A stretch of 37,576 nt of DNA from Nitrospirota bacterium (GCA_030684575.1 JAUXVD010000017.1:1-37576), one strand, 5' to 3'. Shown: positions 14,642 to 27,536, counted from the first letter of the stretch. A program made the numbers and translations. Notes: generated by a model from the sequence alone, not told the origin.

Positions 14642-17623
14642 ATGATTAAAGCATGGCTATTCGACGAGATGTTTCGGTTTGATCGAACGCATCTGACCAT
14701 CGAAGAAATTCAGGGGGAATGGGGTGCCGGTGATTCGATCGCCGAAGAAGAAGAACTCCCTCCGGCTCCGGCGAACGTGGCCGCAAAATCGGGGAATGGC
14801 CGAGTGACCATTACCTGGGATTCCGTTCCCGATGCCATGTACTACAATCTCTATTTCAAGACGACCAAGGGCGTGATGATCAAGTTCTCAGACCTCACGC
14901 GTCCGATTGCCGGCGACGATGACTTCAAAGCCGTCATTGGGGTGACGAAAGAGAATGGTACCTGTGTGGAAGGCATTCAGAGTCCGTTTGTCCATGACGA
15001 TCTGGCCAACGGGACTTGTTATTACTATGTGGTGACCGTCGTCACGCAAAAGGGGGAGAGCCTCGAGTCGAAAGAGGTCATGGCGATTCCCTCGCCCTAT
15101 CTGTTGGCCATGAGTATCGGGCGGGAAGGCGTGGATGACGGGGAGTTCAGCTCGCCCACGGGAATTACGCTCGACAAAGACGGCAATATCTACGTGGCCG
15201 ATACCGATAACCATTCGATTCAGAAACTCGATAAAACCGGAAAGTTTCTCGCGCGTTGGGGCGGCGATCCCTCTTCACAGGAAGGGAGCTTCTACTATCC
15301 ACGTGGGTTGGCTGTCGGGCCGAACGACGTCTTGTATATCGCAGACAGCGGCAATAACCGCATCCAGAAATTCGACCTCGACGGCAATGTGATGCAGGCC
15401 TGGGGCAAGTTCGGGTTTGCCTGGCGCGGGGCGGATCTGGGCCGGTTCGACGTGCCCTGGGGATTGGCAACGGACGCCGAGGGGAACCTCTATGTCTCCG
15501 ACACGAGCAACGCGCGGATTCAGAAGTTTACGTCTGATGGACAGGCCCTGCTCAAGTGGGGTCGTGACGGCAGCTTCGATGGCGCCTTCTTTTTCCCACG
15601 CGGCGTAGCCGTCGACTTTGTCGGCAACATTTTCGTGGCGGATGAAAGCAACAATCGTATTCAGAAGTTCGATGCTCGTGGGAGCTTTCTGGCCAAATGG
15701 GGCCGTGAGGGCGCAGGGCCGGGGCAGTTCAAGTCCCCCTGGGGCATTGCCTGCGATGCGCTCGGCAATGTCTATGTGGTCGACACCGGGAACCACCGCA
15801 TTCAGAAGTTTGATGGCAACGGGACGTTTCTCTGTGCCTGGGGTAATCGCGGACGGGCAGAGTCGCAGCTGAATTATCCGTACGGGATCGCGGTCGATAA
15901 AGAGGGCGCGGTCTACGTGGTCGACAGCGGCAATGGCCGCATCCTCAAGTATGTGCCGACGGAGGAAGAGATTAATCGCGGGAAGGACGCCGCAGCCATC
16001 AGTCAGGTCCCGAGCGAGACGCCGCCGCCCTACAGTGTGGCAGTCAAAGCCGGCGATACGGAAGCCTTCCTGAGTTGGATGGAGGTCCCTGGCGCCCAAT
16101 CCTACAACCTGTACTTTAATACCATTCCGGAGCTCACGACGCAGACGGCGACAAAAGTTGAAGGTGTGACGAACCCCTATGCGCACACCGGGCTCTCGAA
16201 CGATACCCCCTATTATTATGCCGTGACCGCCGTGTTCGAGACCGGTGCTGAAAGTGCGTTGTCGAGCGAAGTTGCGGTCACGCCGGTCCTCATCGATATC
16301 ACGGCGCCGCAAAATCCCTATGCCGTGATCAACCATGGCGCGTTCATGACGAATACGCCGGAAGTCATCGTCACGATTTCAGCGAACGATGTCGATACCG
16401 GAGTGGCGGCCTACTTTATCTCCGAGGCGCCGATGACCCCCATGGCGGGGACACCGGGATGGGTCGATGTGACGCCGGCCACCAAATTCGGCGCAACGAT
16501 TCAGTTTATTTTGTCGCTGGGAGACGGACAGAAAGCGATCTACGTCTGGTTTAAGGATTTGGGCGGAAACGTCTCAACCCCTGCCAGCACGACGATTTTG
16601 GTCAATACGTCAGGGTACCTGTGCGTGGCCGAATGGGGCCGGACGGGCCGTGGTGCGTCGTTGTTGCATGGCGGCGAATTTATGGCTCCGGTCTATGGCA
16701 TGTGCGCCGATCAGCAAGGGTCGTTGTTCGTGGTCGATAACGGCAACAACCGCATTCAGAAATTCGACAATGCCGGAAACTTCATCATTCTCTGGGGTAA
16801 CTTCGGTTCGGCCAATTCGAACTTCCACAATCCGACCGGCATTGCCTGCGATGGCAAGGGCGACGTGTGGGTCGTCGATACGAACAATCATCGTGTTCAG
16901 AAGTTCGACGGGAAGCTCGGCGGCTATCTCATGAAGTTCGGGTCGCGTGGAAACGGCGAAGGGCAGTTCAACTCCCCCTGGGGTATCGCAGTCGATCGGG
17001 TACGCGGGTATGTCTACGTGGTCGACAGCGCCAACTTCCGTGTGCAGAAGTTCGATATGAACGGCGAGTTCATCATGTCCTGGGGCAGCTTCGGGAACGG
17101 AGATGGACAGTTTTACTTCCCGCGCGGTGTGGCGGTGGATCAGGCCGATGGATTTGTGTATGTCGTCGACATGGGAAACCACCGGATTCAGAAGTTCGAT
17201 ACCAGCACCAACGTGTTGCCGCAGTTGCTGACCAAATGGGGCGGGAGCTCTGAGCCGGGCCATGCCAGCAGCCCGCTGGCGCAAGAGGCCGGTCAGTTGC
17301 GGTCTCCCTGGGGTATTACGGTCGATGGCGCCGGTGATGTGTATGTGACGGACACGGGCAACCATCGCATCGAGAAGTTCGATAAAGAAGGCAATTTTAT
17401 CACCCAGTGGGGCGGGTTCGGGAACGGTAAAGGGCAATTCAACTTTCCTTACGGCCTCGCGGTCGATGTCAGAGGCAGTGTGTTTGTCGTCGATAGCGGA
17501 AATACCAGAGTCGAACAGTTCATGCCGGCCGACGAGGGGAGTGAACGGCTCCAGGAAGATGCCGAAAGCGTGGCTGAAATCGAAAATGCACAAGTGACAG
17601 GGGTCGCATCGAAGAAGTCATAA
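14642..17623 (+). CDS. Double six-repeat NHL protein with FN3-like domains
   Basis: The 993-aa product has FN3-like domains at about 40-148 (VTITWDSVPDAMYYNLYF ... YYYVVTVVT) and 460-548 (LSWMEVPGAQSYNLYFNTIP), and a Thr/Pro-rich Ig-like stretch at about 550-650. There are two blocks of NHL repeats (about 155-443 and 657-958), each with six units of the form SPWGIAVDxxGNVYVVDTGN-HRIQKFDxxGxF. Six NHL units normally close one beta propeller, so two propellers are expected. NHL propellers bind protein, RNA or small ligands; none can be chosen here. No signal peptide is visible, which is odd for such an extracellular-looking architecture. GAGG eight bases before the ATG supports the start. Upstream of guaB, separated by a palindrome copy. 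Confidence 0.85.
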   Translation: MIKAWLFDEMFRFDRTHLTIEEIQGEWGAGDSIAEEEELPPAPANVAAKSGNGRVTITWDSVPDAMYYNLYFKTTKGVMIKFSDLTRPIAGDDDFKAVIGVTKENGTCVEGIQSPFVHDDLANGTCYYYVVTVVTQKGESLESKEVMAIPSPYLLAMSIGREGVDDGEFSSPTGITLDKDGNIYVADTDNHSIQKLDKTGKFLARWGGDPSSQEGSFYYPRGLAVGPNDVLYIADSGNNRIQKFDLDGNVMQAWGKFGFAWRGADLGRFDVPWGLATDAEGNLYVSDTSNARIQKFTSDGQALLKWGRDGSFDGAFFFPRGVAVDFVGNIFVADESNNRIQKFDARGSFLAKWGREGAGPGQFKSPWGIACDALGNVYVVDTGNHRIQKFDGNGTFLCAWGNRGRAESQLNYPYGIAVDKEGAVYVVDSGNGRILKYVPTEEEINRGKDAAAISQVPSETPPPYSVAVKAGDTEAFLSWMEVPGAQSYNLYFNTIPELTTQTATKVEGVTNPYAHTGLSNDTPYYYAVTAVFETGAESALSSEVAVTPVLIDITAPQNPYAVINHGAFMTNTPEVIVTISANDVDTGVAAYFISEAPMTPMAGTPGWVDVTPATKFGATIQFILSLGDGQKAIYVWFKDLGGNVSTPASTTILVNTSGYLCVAEWGRTGRGASLLHGGEFMAPVYGMCADQQGSLFVVDNGNNRIQKFDNAGNFIILWGNFGSANSNFHNPTGIACDGKGDVWVVDTNNHRVQKFDGKLGGYLMKFGSRGNGEGQFNSPWGIAVDRVRGYVYVVDSANFRVQKFDMNGEFIMSWGSFGNGDGQFYFPRGVAVDQADGFVYVVDMGNHRIQKFDTSTNVLPQLLTKWGGSSEPGHASSPLAQEAGQLRSPWGITVDGAGDVYVTDTGNHRIEKFDKEGNFITQWGGFGNGKGQFNFPYGLAVDVRGSVFVVDSGNTRVEQFMPADEGSERLQEDAESVAEIENAQVTGVASKKS

Positions 17624-17645
17624 GCGCCGCTACAAGGATTGCTGG

Positions 17646-17810
17646 CAGGTTGCGAGATGCTCAACATGGCCGTCCGGCAAGACCGCAGCGAGTAAAGAAG
17701 CGAGCCGTACCCTTAAGATACGTTGGGGTTTGAGCGATGCGACCGGCCTGCGCGAAGCCGCGTCGGCGAAGGCAGAGAACGACTCCGGCAAGCTTTTTCA
17801 GCATTCCGCC
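17646..17810. repeat. Dispersed palindromic repeat, diverged copy C (inverted)
   Basis: Read on the plus strand this is the reverse orientation of copies A and B: AGATGCTCAACATGGCCGTC near the left end and AAGCTTTTTCAGCATTCCGC at the right end. The interior is longer (165 bp in all) and heavily changed. It fills the gap between the NHL gene and guaB, ending 14 bp before the guaB start and abutting its SD. Confidence 0.65.
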
Positions 17811-17815
17811 AGTGA

Positions 17816-19291
<1,476 letters not shown>

Positions 19292-19317
19292 GCGAAGGCG
19301 ATCAACTCTCAGTCGTC

Positions 19318-19423
19318 AGCTTTCAGCAAGACACGAATCATTCCCACCTCGGTTCAGATCTTGTCTTAAGCCTGTTTCGGCTATCCTGTCCAATCGGTTG
19401 CTGAGTGCTGACCGCTGAAAGCT
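19318..19423. repeat. Inverted repeat between guaB and guaA
   Basis: AGCTTTCAGC (19318-19327) and GCTGAAAGCT (19414-19423) are perfect 10-bp complements 86 bp apart. The right arm lies six bases before the guaA ATG, where a strong SD is missing. Whether it forms a structure in the guaB-guaA transcript is unknown. Confidence 0.5.
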
Positions 19424-19429
19424 AACAAT

Positions 19430-20989
19430 ATGGAACTCTGGCACAATAGAATCCTGGTTCTCGACTTCGGGTCGCAATATACCCAGCTGATTGCGCGACG
19501 CATCCGCGAGGCGCATGTCTATTCCCAGATCTTGCCCTGTACCGCTTCCATGGCGACGATTCTCGCCTATCGTCCGCAAGGCATCGTGTTATCCGGTGGC
19601 CCCTCCAGCGTGTATGAGAAGAAGGCGCCGAGCGTCTCCAAGGAACTGTTCGACCTCGGGATTCCCATTCTCGGCATTTGTTATGGCATGCAGCTGGTGA
19701 CGCACCTCTCCGGCGGAGAGGTGGCCAAGTCCAAGCATCGGGAATATGGTCGTGCCGATCTGACGATCGACGACAAGAGCGATCTCTTCAAGGGCATCGG
19801 CACAAACGGGTCGACCGTTGTCTGGATGTCGCATGGGGATCGTATCGAACGGATGCCGCCTGGCTTCCGGTCGATTGCCCATACGGCGAATTCTCCGATT
19901 GCTGCGATGAAACGCGACGACCAGAAGCGTCGGATCTATTGCCTGCAGTTTCATCCGGAAGTGGTGCATACGCCTGAAGGGACGACGTTGCTTCGTAATT
20001 TCGTCTATGAGATATGCGGCTGTAAGCCGACGTGGACGATGGAGTCCTATGTGGAGACGGCGGTGCAGCAGATTCGCGAGCAGGTCGGTAAGGAGCGGGT
20101 GATCTGTGCCTTGAGCGGAGGCGTCGACTCTTCTGTGGCGGCGGCATTGACGCATCGCGCGATCGGTGATCAGCTCACCTGCATTTTCGTCGACAATGGC
20201 CTGCTTCGGACGGGAGAGAAGGAGCAGGTCAAACAAACGTTTGCGAAACAGCTCCACCTGAACTTGCGCATGATCGATGCGTCCGATTCGTTCTTGGCCA
20301 AGCTCAAAGGGGTGATCGATCCCGAGCGTAAGAGGAAAATTATCGGGAAACAGTTCATCGAACAATTCGATGCGGAAGCGAAGAGGAAATCTGGCGGGGT
20401 GAAGTTTCTCGTTCAAGGCACGCTCTATCCCGATGTGATCGAAAGTGTGAGCTTCAAGGGGCCGTCGGCCACCATCAAGACGCACCACAATGTCGGCGGG
20501 TTACCGGCGCGGATGAAGTTGAAGCTGATCGAGCCGTTACGCGAACTGTTCAAGGATGAAGTCCGGGTATTGGGGAAGGAATTGGGCCTTCCCGATGAAA
20601 TCGTGTGGCGGCAGCCTTTCCCGGGACCCGGTCTGGCGATCCGGGTGCTCGGCGCTGTGACGAAGGAGCGACTGACGATCCTTCGAGCGGCCGAGTCCAT
20701 TCTCGATCAGGAAATTCGCGCTGCCGGTTTGTATCGGGAGATTTGGCAATCGCTCGCCGTACTTCTGCCGATTAGGACGGTGGGCGTCATGGGCGATCAA
20801 CGGACCTACGAGCATGTCATTGCGCTTCGTGCCGTGACCAGCTTGGATGGCATGACGGCCGATTGGGCCAAGATTCCGAATGACGTATTGGGTAAGATCT
20901 CGAACCGGATCATCAACGAAGTGAAGGGTGTGAACCGGGTGGTTTACGACATCAGTTCGAAACCGCCGGCCACAATTGAATGGGAGTAA
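19430..20989 (+). CDS. guaA: GMP synthase (glutamine-hydrolysing)
   Basis: GuaA converts XMP to GMP using ATP and ammonia from glutamine. The 519-aa product has the class I amidotransferase domain with nucleophile Cys84 (GICYGMQ) and the His175/Glu177 pair (QFHPEVVH). The ATP pyrophosphatase domain has P-loop SGGVDSS (229-235), and the C-terminal dimerisation domain ends in the typical KPPATIEWE. It follows guaB after 138 bp, and the pair gives the complete IMP-to-GMP branch. No clear SD precedes the ATG, which follows an AT-rich CTAACAAT; nevertheless the N-terminus has the normal family length. Confidence 0.98.
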   Translation: MELWHNRILVLDFGSQYTQLIARRIREAHVYSQILPCTASMATILAYRPQGIVLSGGPSSVYEKKAPSVSKELFDLGIPILGICYGMQLVTHLSGGEVAKSKHREYGRADLTIDDKSDLFKGIGTNGSTVVWMSHGDRIERMPPGFRSIAHTANSPIAAMKRDDQKRRIYCLQFHPEVVHTPEGTTLLRNFVYEICGCKPTWTMESYVETAVQQIREQVGKERVICALSGGVDSSVAAALTHRAIGDQLTCIFVDNGLLRTGEKEQVKQTFAKQLHLNLRMIDASDSFLAKLKGVIDPERKRKIIGKQFIEQFDAEAKRKSGGVKFLVQGTLYPDVIESVSFKGPSATIKTHHNVGGLPARMKLKLIEPLRELFKDEVRVLGKELGLPDEIVWRQPFPGPGLAIRVLGAVTKERLTILRAAESILDQEIRAAGLYREIWQSLAVLLPIRTVGVMGDQRTYEHVIALRAVTSLDGMTADWAKIPNDVLGKISNRIINEVKGVNRVVYDISSKPPATIEWE

Positions 20990-20996
20990 CGCAGGA

Positions 20997-21074
20997 ATGA
21001 GTGACGAGTGATCAGTGACGAGTCGGATACCAGTCCGATGATGCACCCATCACCCATCACATCTCACTGATCAC
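20997..21074. repeat. Intergenic hairpin of GTGACGA-type sequence
   Basis: GTGATCAGTGA (21008-21018) pairs perfectly with TCACTGATCAC (21064-21074). An inner TCGGA/TCCGA pair lies between. The element fills the guaA-rluB gap and ends five bases before the rluB ATG. Its wording (GTGACGAGTGA) resembles 8857-8935. Confidence 0.6.
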
Positions 21075-21079
21075 GCACT

Positions 21080-21897
21080 ATGGAAGTTAGATTACAGAAA
21101 ATCATTGCCGGATCAGGACTCGCTTCAAGACGGAAGGCCGAGGAATGGATTGCCGCCGGGCGCGTGACCGTCAACGGTAAAGTGGTGACGGAACTCGGCA
21201 CCAAGGTCGATCCGGAGCGCGCCCATATTAAAGTGGACGGCAAGCACCTGAGCTCCGCTCAGCCGTACGTGTATCTATTGCTGAATAAGCCCAAGAATGT
21301 GATGTCGACATTGAACGATCCGGGAGGTCGTCCGACGGTGAAGGATTATCTCAGGGGAATTTCGGTGCGGGTGTTTCCCGTCGGCCGCTTGGACTTCGAT
21401 AGCGAAGGGTTGATGCTGTTGACCAATCACGGCGATTTGGCGCAGACGCTGCTCCATCCCCGTTACCATGTGCCGAAGACCTATCTCATCAAGGTGAAGC
21501 AGGTGGTGACGGATGACCATATCCGGCAGTTAGAGCAGGGTGTGCAGTTGGAAGACGGCATGACCGGTCCGGCCGTGGTGAAGAAGGTGAAAAAAGCCAA
21601 GTTGAATTCCTGGCTGGAGATTACGATCCGCGAAGGGCGCCAACATCAAGTGAAACGGATGATGGAGGCAGTCGGTCATCCGGTCTTGAAGCTCACGAGA
21701 ATTAAGATGGGGCCGTTGTCGTTGGGCGATTTGGGGGCCGGAGAGTTTCGGTACCTGACCGACCGTGAAGCGAACGCCCTGCGCGAGCTCGCCGAGCATA
21801 AGCTCGCCACGGAAGAGGCTGCAGAAAAACAGGTTCCCAGACCGAAGAAGCGGATCAGTCGGGTTGGGTGGGCTCGTTCGAAGAAAGCGAAGGTCGT

Positions 21898-21901
<4 letters not shown>
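21080..21901 (+). CDS. rluB: 23S rRNA pseudouridine synthase, RluB type
   Basis: The 273-aa product begins with an S4 RNA-binding domain ([20 protein letters not shown], residues 4-23, continuing to about 60). It then has the RsuA/RluB catalytic domain with nucleophile Asp105 in [15 protein letters not shown] and the later [19 protein letters not shown] motif. RluB makes pseudouridine at E. coli 23S position 2605; target choice within the RsuA/RluB/E/F group is by overall resemblance. The C-terminal tail is Lys/Arg-rich. The stop overlaps the aspS start (ATGA). The ATG lies just after the hairpin at 20997-21074 and has no strong SD. Confidence 0.9.
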
Positions 21902-23661
<1,760 letters not shown>

Positions 23662-23679
23662 GGAGGAGTCATCCGTCCC

Positions 23680-24780
23680 ATGGCAGGCAATTCGTTCGGT
23701 CACATCTTCACCGTCACGTCATTCGGCGAGAGCCATGGTCCCGCGATCGGCTGTGTCGTGGATGGCTGCCCGCCTGGCATGGCTCTTTCGGTCGATGACA
23801 TTCAACTAGATCTCGACCGGCGCAAGCCCGGCACCTCACGCCATGTCACGCAACGGCAGGAATCCGACCGCGTTGAAATCCTCTCCGGCGTCTTTGAAGG
23901 CAAGACCACCGGCACTCCGATCGCGCTGCTGATTCGAAACGAAGATGCCCGCAGCAAGGACTACGGCAATCTGATCGATACCTTTCGCCCCGGTCACGCA
24001 GACTACACCTATTGGCAGAAGTACGGGATTCGCGATCATCGTGGCGGGGGGAGATCCTCTGCTCGTGAAACGGCTGTGCGAGTGGCGGCAGCGGCGATTG
24101 CGAAGAAATGGCTCAACGAAACGTATGGCGTCGTGGTCCGCGGCTACCTCAGCCAACTTGGACCGCATGAAGTGCCGTTCAAGAGCTGGGATGCGGTGGG
24201 TGACAATCCGTTTTTTGTGGCTGACCTTGCCGCAGTGGCGAAGCTTGAGTCCTTCATGGACGAGCTGCGCAAGGCCGGAGACTCCATCGGCGCGAGAATT
24301 ACGACAGTCGCCGAGCATGTACCCGTCGGCTGGGGCGCACCGGTCTATGCCAAGCTGGATTCAGATTTGGCCGCGGCCATGATGACCATCAATGCCGTGA
24401 AGGCCGTGGAAATTGGCGCGGGGTTTGGCTCAGTCACGCAGCGGGGCTCGGAGCATGGCGACGAACTGACCCCGGAAGGGTTTGTGACGAATCATGCCGG
24501 CGGTATCCTCGGCGGTATTTCCACGGGGCAGGATGTGGTGGTGACGATCGGGATCAAGCCGACGTCGAGTATTCGTGTGCCCCGCCGCTCTATCGACAAG
24601 CAGGGGAATGCCGTGACGGTCCAGACCAATGGCCGCCATGATCCCTGTGTCGGCATCAGAGCCACACCGATTGCCGAAGCCATGGTGGCGCTGGTGCTCA
24701 TGGATCATGCCCTCCTGCATCGCGCGCAGAACGCCGATGTGAAGACGGCGACGCCAAAGATTTCCGGTTCTTCGAAGTAG
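23680..24780 (+). CDS. aroC: Chorismate synthase
   Basis: AroC converts EPSP to chorismate, the last step of the shikimate pathway, using reduced FMN. The 366-aa length is usual. Family signatures are visible: [18 protein letters not shown] (16-33), [14 protein letters not shown] (103-116) and [12 protein letters not shown] with the FMN/substrate-binding Arg and Ser residues, plus [15 protein letters not shown]. The gene follows aspS by 18 bp, with GGAGG 13 bases before the ATG. It is probably co-transcribed with aspS. A palindrome copy follows downstream. Confidence 0.98.
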   Translation: MAGNSFGHIFTVTSFGESHGPAIGCVVDGCPPGMALSVDDIQLDLDRRKPGTSRHVTQRQESDRVEILSGVFEGKTTGTPIALLIRNEDARSKDYGNLIDTFRPGHADYTYWQKYGIRDHRGGGRSSARETAVRVAAAAIAKKWLNETYGVVVRGYLSQLGPHEVPFKSWDAVGDNPFFVADLAAVAKLESFMDELRKAGDSIGARITTVAEHVPVGWGAPVYAKLDSDLAAAMMTINAVKAVEIGAGFGSVTQRGSEHGDELTPEGFVTNHAGGILGGISTGQDVVVTIGIKPTSSIRVPRRSIDKQGNAVTVQTNGRHDPCVGIRATPIAEAMVALVLMDHALLHRAQNADVKTATPKISGSSK

Positions 24781-24876
24781 AGCGTTTCTTCCACGAATAA
24801 GACATCCACTGCGAAGATCAATCCGGACCCTGCCGAAGCGTAATCTTGGTATGCATACATATTCCCTGTCTCCAGC

Positions 24877-25075
24877 AGGATGCTGAAAAAGTCCACCAGC
24901 GGCGTTCTCGCTTCACGAAGAGGCTCAACGTACCAACCAGTACGCCTCGCCTCTTCGCTCGCTGCGGCCTTGCTGGACGGCCTTTTTGAGCATCCTGTGG
25001 TTGTTCTGGTCGCGGTGCCACTCCGAGTATCTTGGCCATTCTTTCGCGTGCACCGAGCTTTTCCGCAGCCTGCTA
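24877..25075. repeat. Dispersed palindromic repeat, copy B
   Basis: The 120-bp palindrome (24877-24996) is bounded by CAGGATGCT/AGCATCCTG and holds inner pairs such as CGAAGAGGC/GCCTCTTCG around an ACGTACC..GTACG centre. About 61 variable bases and then GCTTTTCCGCAGCCTGCTAG (25057-25076) follow, the same plan as copy A. The element fills most of the aroC-rnhA gap; the rest (24781-24876) shows nothing recognisable. Confidence 0.9.
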
Positions 25076-25129
25076 GGGTAACATGACCGACATCCAAGGT
25101 ATTGTTACGCCTCACGAGGAGAGTAGACG

Positions 25130-25594
25130 ATGATGGAAATCTATACGGATGGCGCCTGTAGCGGGAATCCAGGGCCTGGAGGCTGGGGCGCGTTGATCCG
25201 TATCGGCGATGCTGAAACGGAGCTCTGCGGCGGGGAGCCGGCGACGACGAACAACCGCATGGAGCTGCTTGCGGTAATCGAGGCCTTGCAGTCGCTCACT
25301 GAGCCGGTGGAAGCGCAGGTCTACACCGATTCGCAGTATGTGCAAAAGGGCATCAGCGAATGGATCCACAACTGGAAGCGACGGGGCTGGAAAACGGCGA
25401 GCAAAGAGCCGGTCAAGAATGAAGATTTGTGGCGCCGTCTGGATCTATTGTCGTCCGGCCACACGATTGAATGGCGCTGGGTTAGAGGCCATAACGGCCA
25501 CCCGGACAACGAGCGAGTGGATGCATTGGCTCGTGCCGGCCTGGAGAAGTCACGCCGCGCTGGCAAGGCGGTCGGTGGTCCGGTCGAACGGTAG
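25130..25594 (+). CDS. rnhA: Ribonuclease HI
   Basis: RNase HI cuts the RNA strand of RNA-DNA hybrids such as R-loops and primers. The 154-aa product has the complete active site: Asp7 ([16 protein letters not shown]), Glu45 ([10 protein letters not shown]), Asp67 (YTDSQYV), His121 and Asp131 ([16 protein letters not shown]). The basic helix region used for hybrid binding ([19 protein letters not shown]) is present. GAGGAG about eight bases before the double ATG at 25130/25133 supports the start. It comes shortly after palindrome copy B. Confidence 0.97.
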   Translation: MMEIYTDGACSGNPGPGGWGALIRIGDAETELCGGEPATTNNRMELLAVIEALQSLTEPVEAQVYTDSQYVQKGISEWIHNWKRRGWKTASKEPVKNEDLWRRLDLLSSGHTIEWRWVRGHNGHPDNERVDALARAGLEKSRRAGKAVGGPVER

Positions 25595-25651
25595 GGTCCT
25601 GTTACGCTGGTATGCGAGATAGGTTAGGCGTTGACCTCCAAGTGTTTCTCC

Positions 25652-26458
25652 ATGACGAACTCACCTCCAATTCTCGACATTCAGCATGCGACAGTCTATC
25701 GGGGTGACACCTGTGTCTTCAGCGATTTTTCGTTGTCGCTTCAAGCTGGTGAGCATGTCGCCATCCTCGGTCCCAACGGGGCAGGCAAATCAACCCTCTT
25801 GAAATTGCTGGCGGGAGAAGTCCATCCCTTCCCGCATGATGAAACCCATATCCGGTTATTTGGCGAAGAACAGTGGAATGTCTGGGACGTCCGCAAGCGC
25901 TTAGGGATGGTGTCCCATGACCTTCAACGTCAATACATGGACCAAGTGACCGGTCTGAAAGTGATTCTGTCCGGTTTCTACGCCAGCATCGGCATCTATG
26001 GTCATCAAAACTTTAGCTATGCGCAGATCGTCATGGCAGACAAGATGTTGGAGGAGATGGGGGCCAGTTCATTGCGGGAGCGACGATTCGGAGAGATGTC
26101 CACAGGCGAGCAGCGACGCTGCCTGCTGGGCCGTGCGCTGGTGCATGACCCGACGGCGTTAGTGCTGGATGAACCCACCAGTGGCCTCGATCTGACGGCG
26201 ACGTTCCACTATTTAGATCTCGTTCGCTCCCATATACAAAAGGGGAAAACGCTCTTGCTGGTGACCCATCACATCCATGAGATTCCGCCTGAAGTGGAGC
26301 GTGTGGTGCTATTAAAGCAAGGGAAGATTCTGCAGGACGGTGAGAAACGTGCTGTTCTCACAGAAGGCAACCTCAGTATGTTGTTCGGCTGCCCGGTATC
26401 GTTGGCTCAGGCCAATGGCTGGTATCAAGCTCTGCCAGGGCATAGCGCACCACACTGA
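25652..26458 (+). CDS. ABC-type ATPase, stand-alone
   Basis: The 268-aa product has all ATPase motifs: Walker A GPNGAGKST (40-48), signature MSTGEQRR (149-156, a variant of LSGGQ), Walker B ALVLDEPTSGLD (169-180) and the switch His206 (LVTHHIHE). No permease or substrate-binding gene is adjacent. The variant signature and the phrase HHIHEIPPEVERVVLLKQGK recall the small ATPases of the YlmA/ModF-like group; a role in transport is not proven. The start is uncertain: the ATG at 25652 has no SD and a TTG at 25631 is possible. It is convergent with the protease gene six bases downstream. Confidence 0.85.
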   Translation: MTNSPPILDIQHATVYRGDTCVFSDFSLSLQAGEHVAILGPNGAGKSTLLKLLAGEVHPFPHDETHIRLFGEEQWNVWDVRKRLGMVSHDLQRQYMDQVTGLKVILSGFYASIGIYGHQNFSYAQIVMADKMLEEMGASSLRERRFGEMSTGEQRRCLLGRALVHDPTALVLDEPTSGLDLTATFHYLDLVRSHIQKGKTLLLVTHHIHEIPPEVERVVLLKQGKILQDGEKRAVLTEGNLSMLFGCPVSLAQANGWYQALPGHSAPH

Positions 26459-26464
26459 AATTTT

Positions 26465-27490
26465 TCATCCTCCTCCAAGGGTGACCGTAAAGGTCAAATC
26501 TGCATCGATGCGCCGCACTTTGACGGCGACTTTCTGTCCCGGCGTCGTTCGTTCGATGAGATAGTTTTTCAGATGGGCGGCATCGTTGATCTCAGTGCCT
26601 TCGATGGCAATGATGATGTCGTGCTTCTGAATGCCGGCTCCTTTGGCCGGTTCAGACACGTCCTTCACCGCCATGCGCCACTTGGTGCCGTCCTTCACGG
26701 GCATCATGTGAATACCCATCTTTGAGAAAGTCATGGGTTTGCCTTCCAGGGCTGCGTTCACGATTCGGTTGGCCAGAATCGCCGGAATGGCAAAGGCCAT
26801 GCGGCTGCAGCGCGCGGTGGAATCGTCTCGTTCGGTTTGGATGATGGCATGCATGATCCCGACCACGTCTCCCTTGTCATTGAAGAGCCCGCCACCGGAA
26901 TTGCCGCTGCAGGCGGCCACGTCGGCCTGGATCAACCTGGTGTCCACCGTTTGGAGGAAGGTGTTCGTATTGCCCAAGTGGCCGAAGGACATGGTCGGGC
27001 CCCAGCCCATCGGATAGCCGACGGTGAAGACTTCCTGGCCTGGCAGCACGTCACCGGAGGCGAATGAGGTCGTGGCTCGAAGCTTGGCGCGGTGGGCTTC
27101 TGCGATGCGATAGACCACGACGTCCATGAAGGCGCTGTCTCCAACCAGGTCGGCCGGGAGTTCGTGGAGATCGGTGGTCAGGATATGGATCTGCTTCTGA
27201 ATGACGGGTCCGGTGGTGACATCTTGTTTTTCTGCTGCGTGCCGGGCGGTGACGATGTAGCCGTCGCGCAGGTGAAATCCGGTTCCGCGGACAAGTATCT
27301 TTCCTGGTTTGTCGGGGCTGCGTTGATCCTGCGTATCTTCGAGAATGCCGACGGTCGAAAACTTGGCGCGGTCAAGCGCTGTGGGTGCAATCTCGGCCTG
27401 TGCTGGAACTGTGACGCCGAATAGGGGAAGCGCGAGCAGGCACAGAGTCCAGTTGCGTATAGAAGAATGTCTGCTACACATGTCGTGCAT
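26465..27490 (-). CDS. Periplasmic trypsin-like serine protease with PDZ domain (HtrA-like)
   Basis: The frame is open far upstream (to 27811), but AAGGA seven bases before the ATG at 27490, followed by a signal peptide (cleaved near VPAQA|EIAPT), fixes the start. The 341-aa product carries the catalytic triad His84 (VTARHAAE), Asp123 (FMDVVVYR) and Ser198 (AACSGNSGGGLF), and one C-terminal PDZ-like domain (about 255-341; VSEPAKGAGIQKHDIIIAIE). This is the S1C/DegS-like layout of periplasmic quality-control or signalling proteases. It has no clear membrane anchor apart from the signal peptide. The SD is partly inside a small hairpin. Confidence 0.9.
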   Translation of the reverse strand: MHDMCSRHSSIRNWTLCLLALPLFGVTVPAQAEIAPTALDRAKFSTVGILEDTQDQRSPDKPGKILVRGTGFHLRDGYIVTARHAAEKQDVTTGPVIQKQIHILTTDLHELPADLVGDSAFMDVVVYRIAEAHRAKLRATTSFASGDVLPGQEVFTVGYPMGWGPTMSFGHLGNTNTFLQTVDTRLIQADVAACSGNSGGGLFNDKGDVVGIMHAIIQTERDDSTARCSRMAFAIPAILANRIVNAALEGKPMTFSKMGIHMMPVKDGTKWRMAVKDVSEPAKGAGIQKHDIIIAIEGTEINDAAHLKNYLIERTTPGQKVAVKVRRIDADLTFTVTLGGG

Positions 27491-27498
27491 GGAAGATC

Positions 27499-27536
27499 CT
27501 TTCGTAAGAAAGTCCGGTAGACGTACATAGTATAAT
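27499..27536. promoter_or_regulatory. SD hairpin and shared -10 between divergent genes
   Basis: On the minus strand CTTTC/GAAAG (27508-27512 with 27499-27503) with a four-base loop forms a hairpin that includes part of the protease SD (GAAAGGA). Further upstream AGTATAAT reads as TATAAT on the plus strand (27531-27536) and TATACT on the minus strand (27529-27534), so both genes could use overlapping -10 elements. No good -35 is seen for either. Confidence 0.3.

Noticed and set aside
15275-16336. 353-aa minus-strand frame (and the similar one at 16610-17593)
   Set aside because: Both are antisense to the NHL repeats; the repeated coding sequence makes repeated open antisense frames. No SD or domain.
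19589-20488. 299-aa minus-strand frame
   Set aside because: Antisense to guaA; Arg/His-rich shadow without a start signal.
24877-24996. CRISPR array or Rho-independent terminator
   Set aside because: The repeat is a single palindrome, not a set of regularly spaced repeats with spacers; it is too long and lacks the terminal U-tract of an ordinary terminator.
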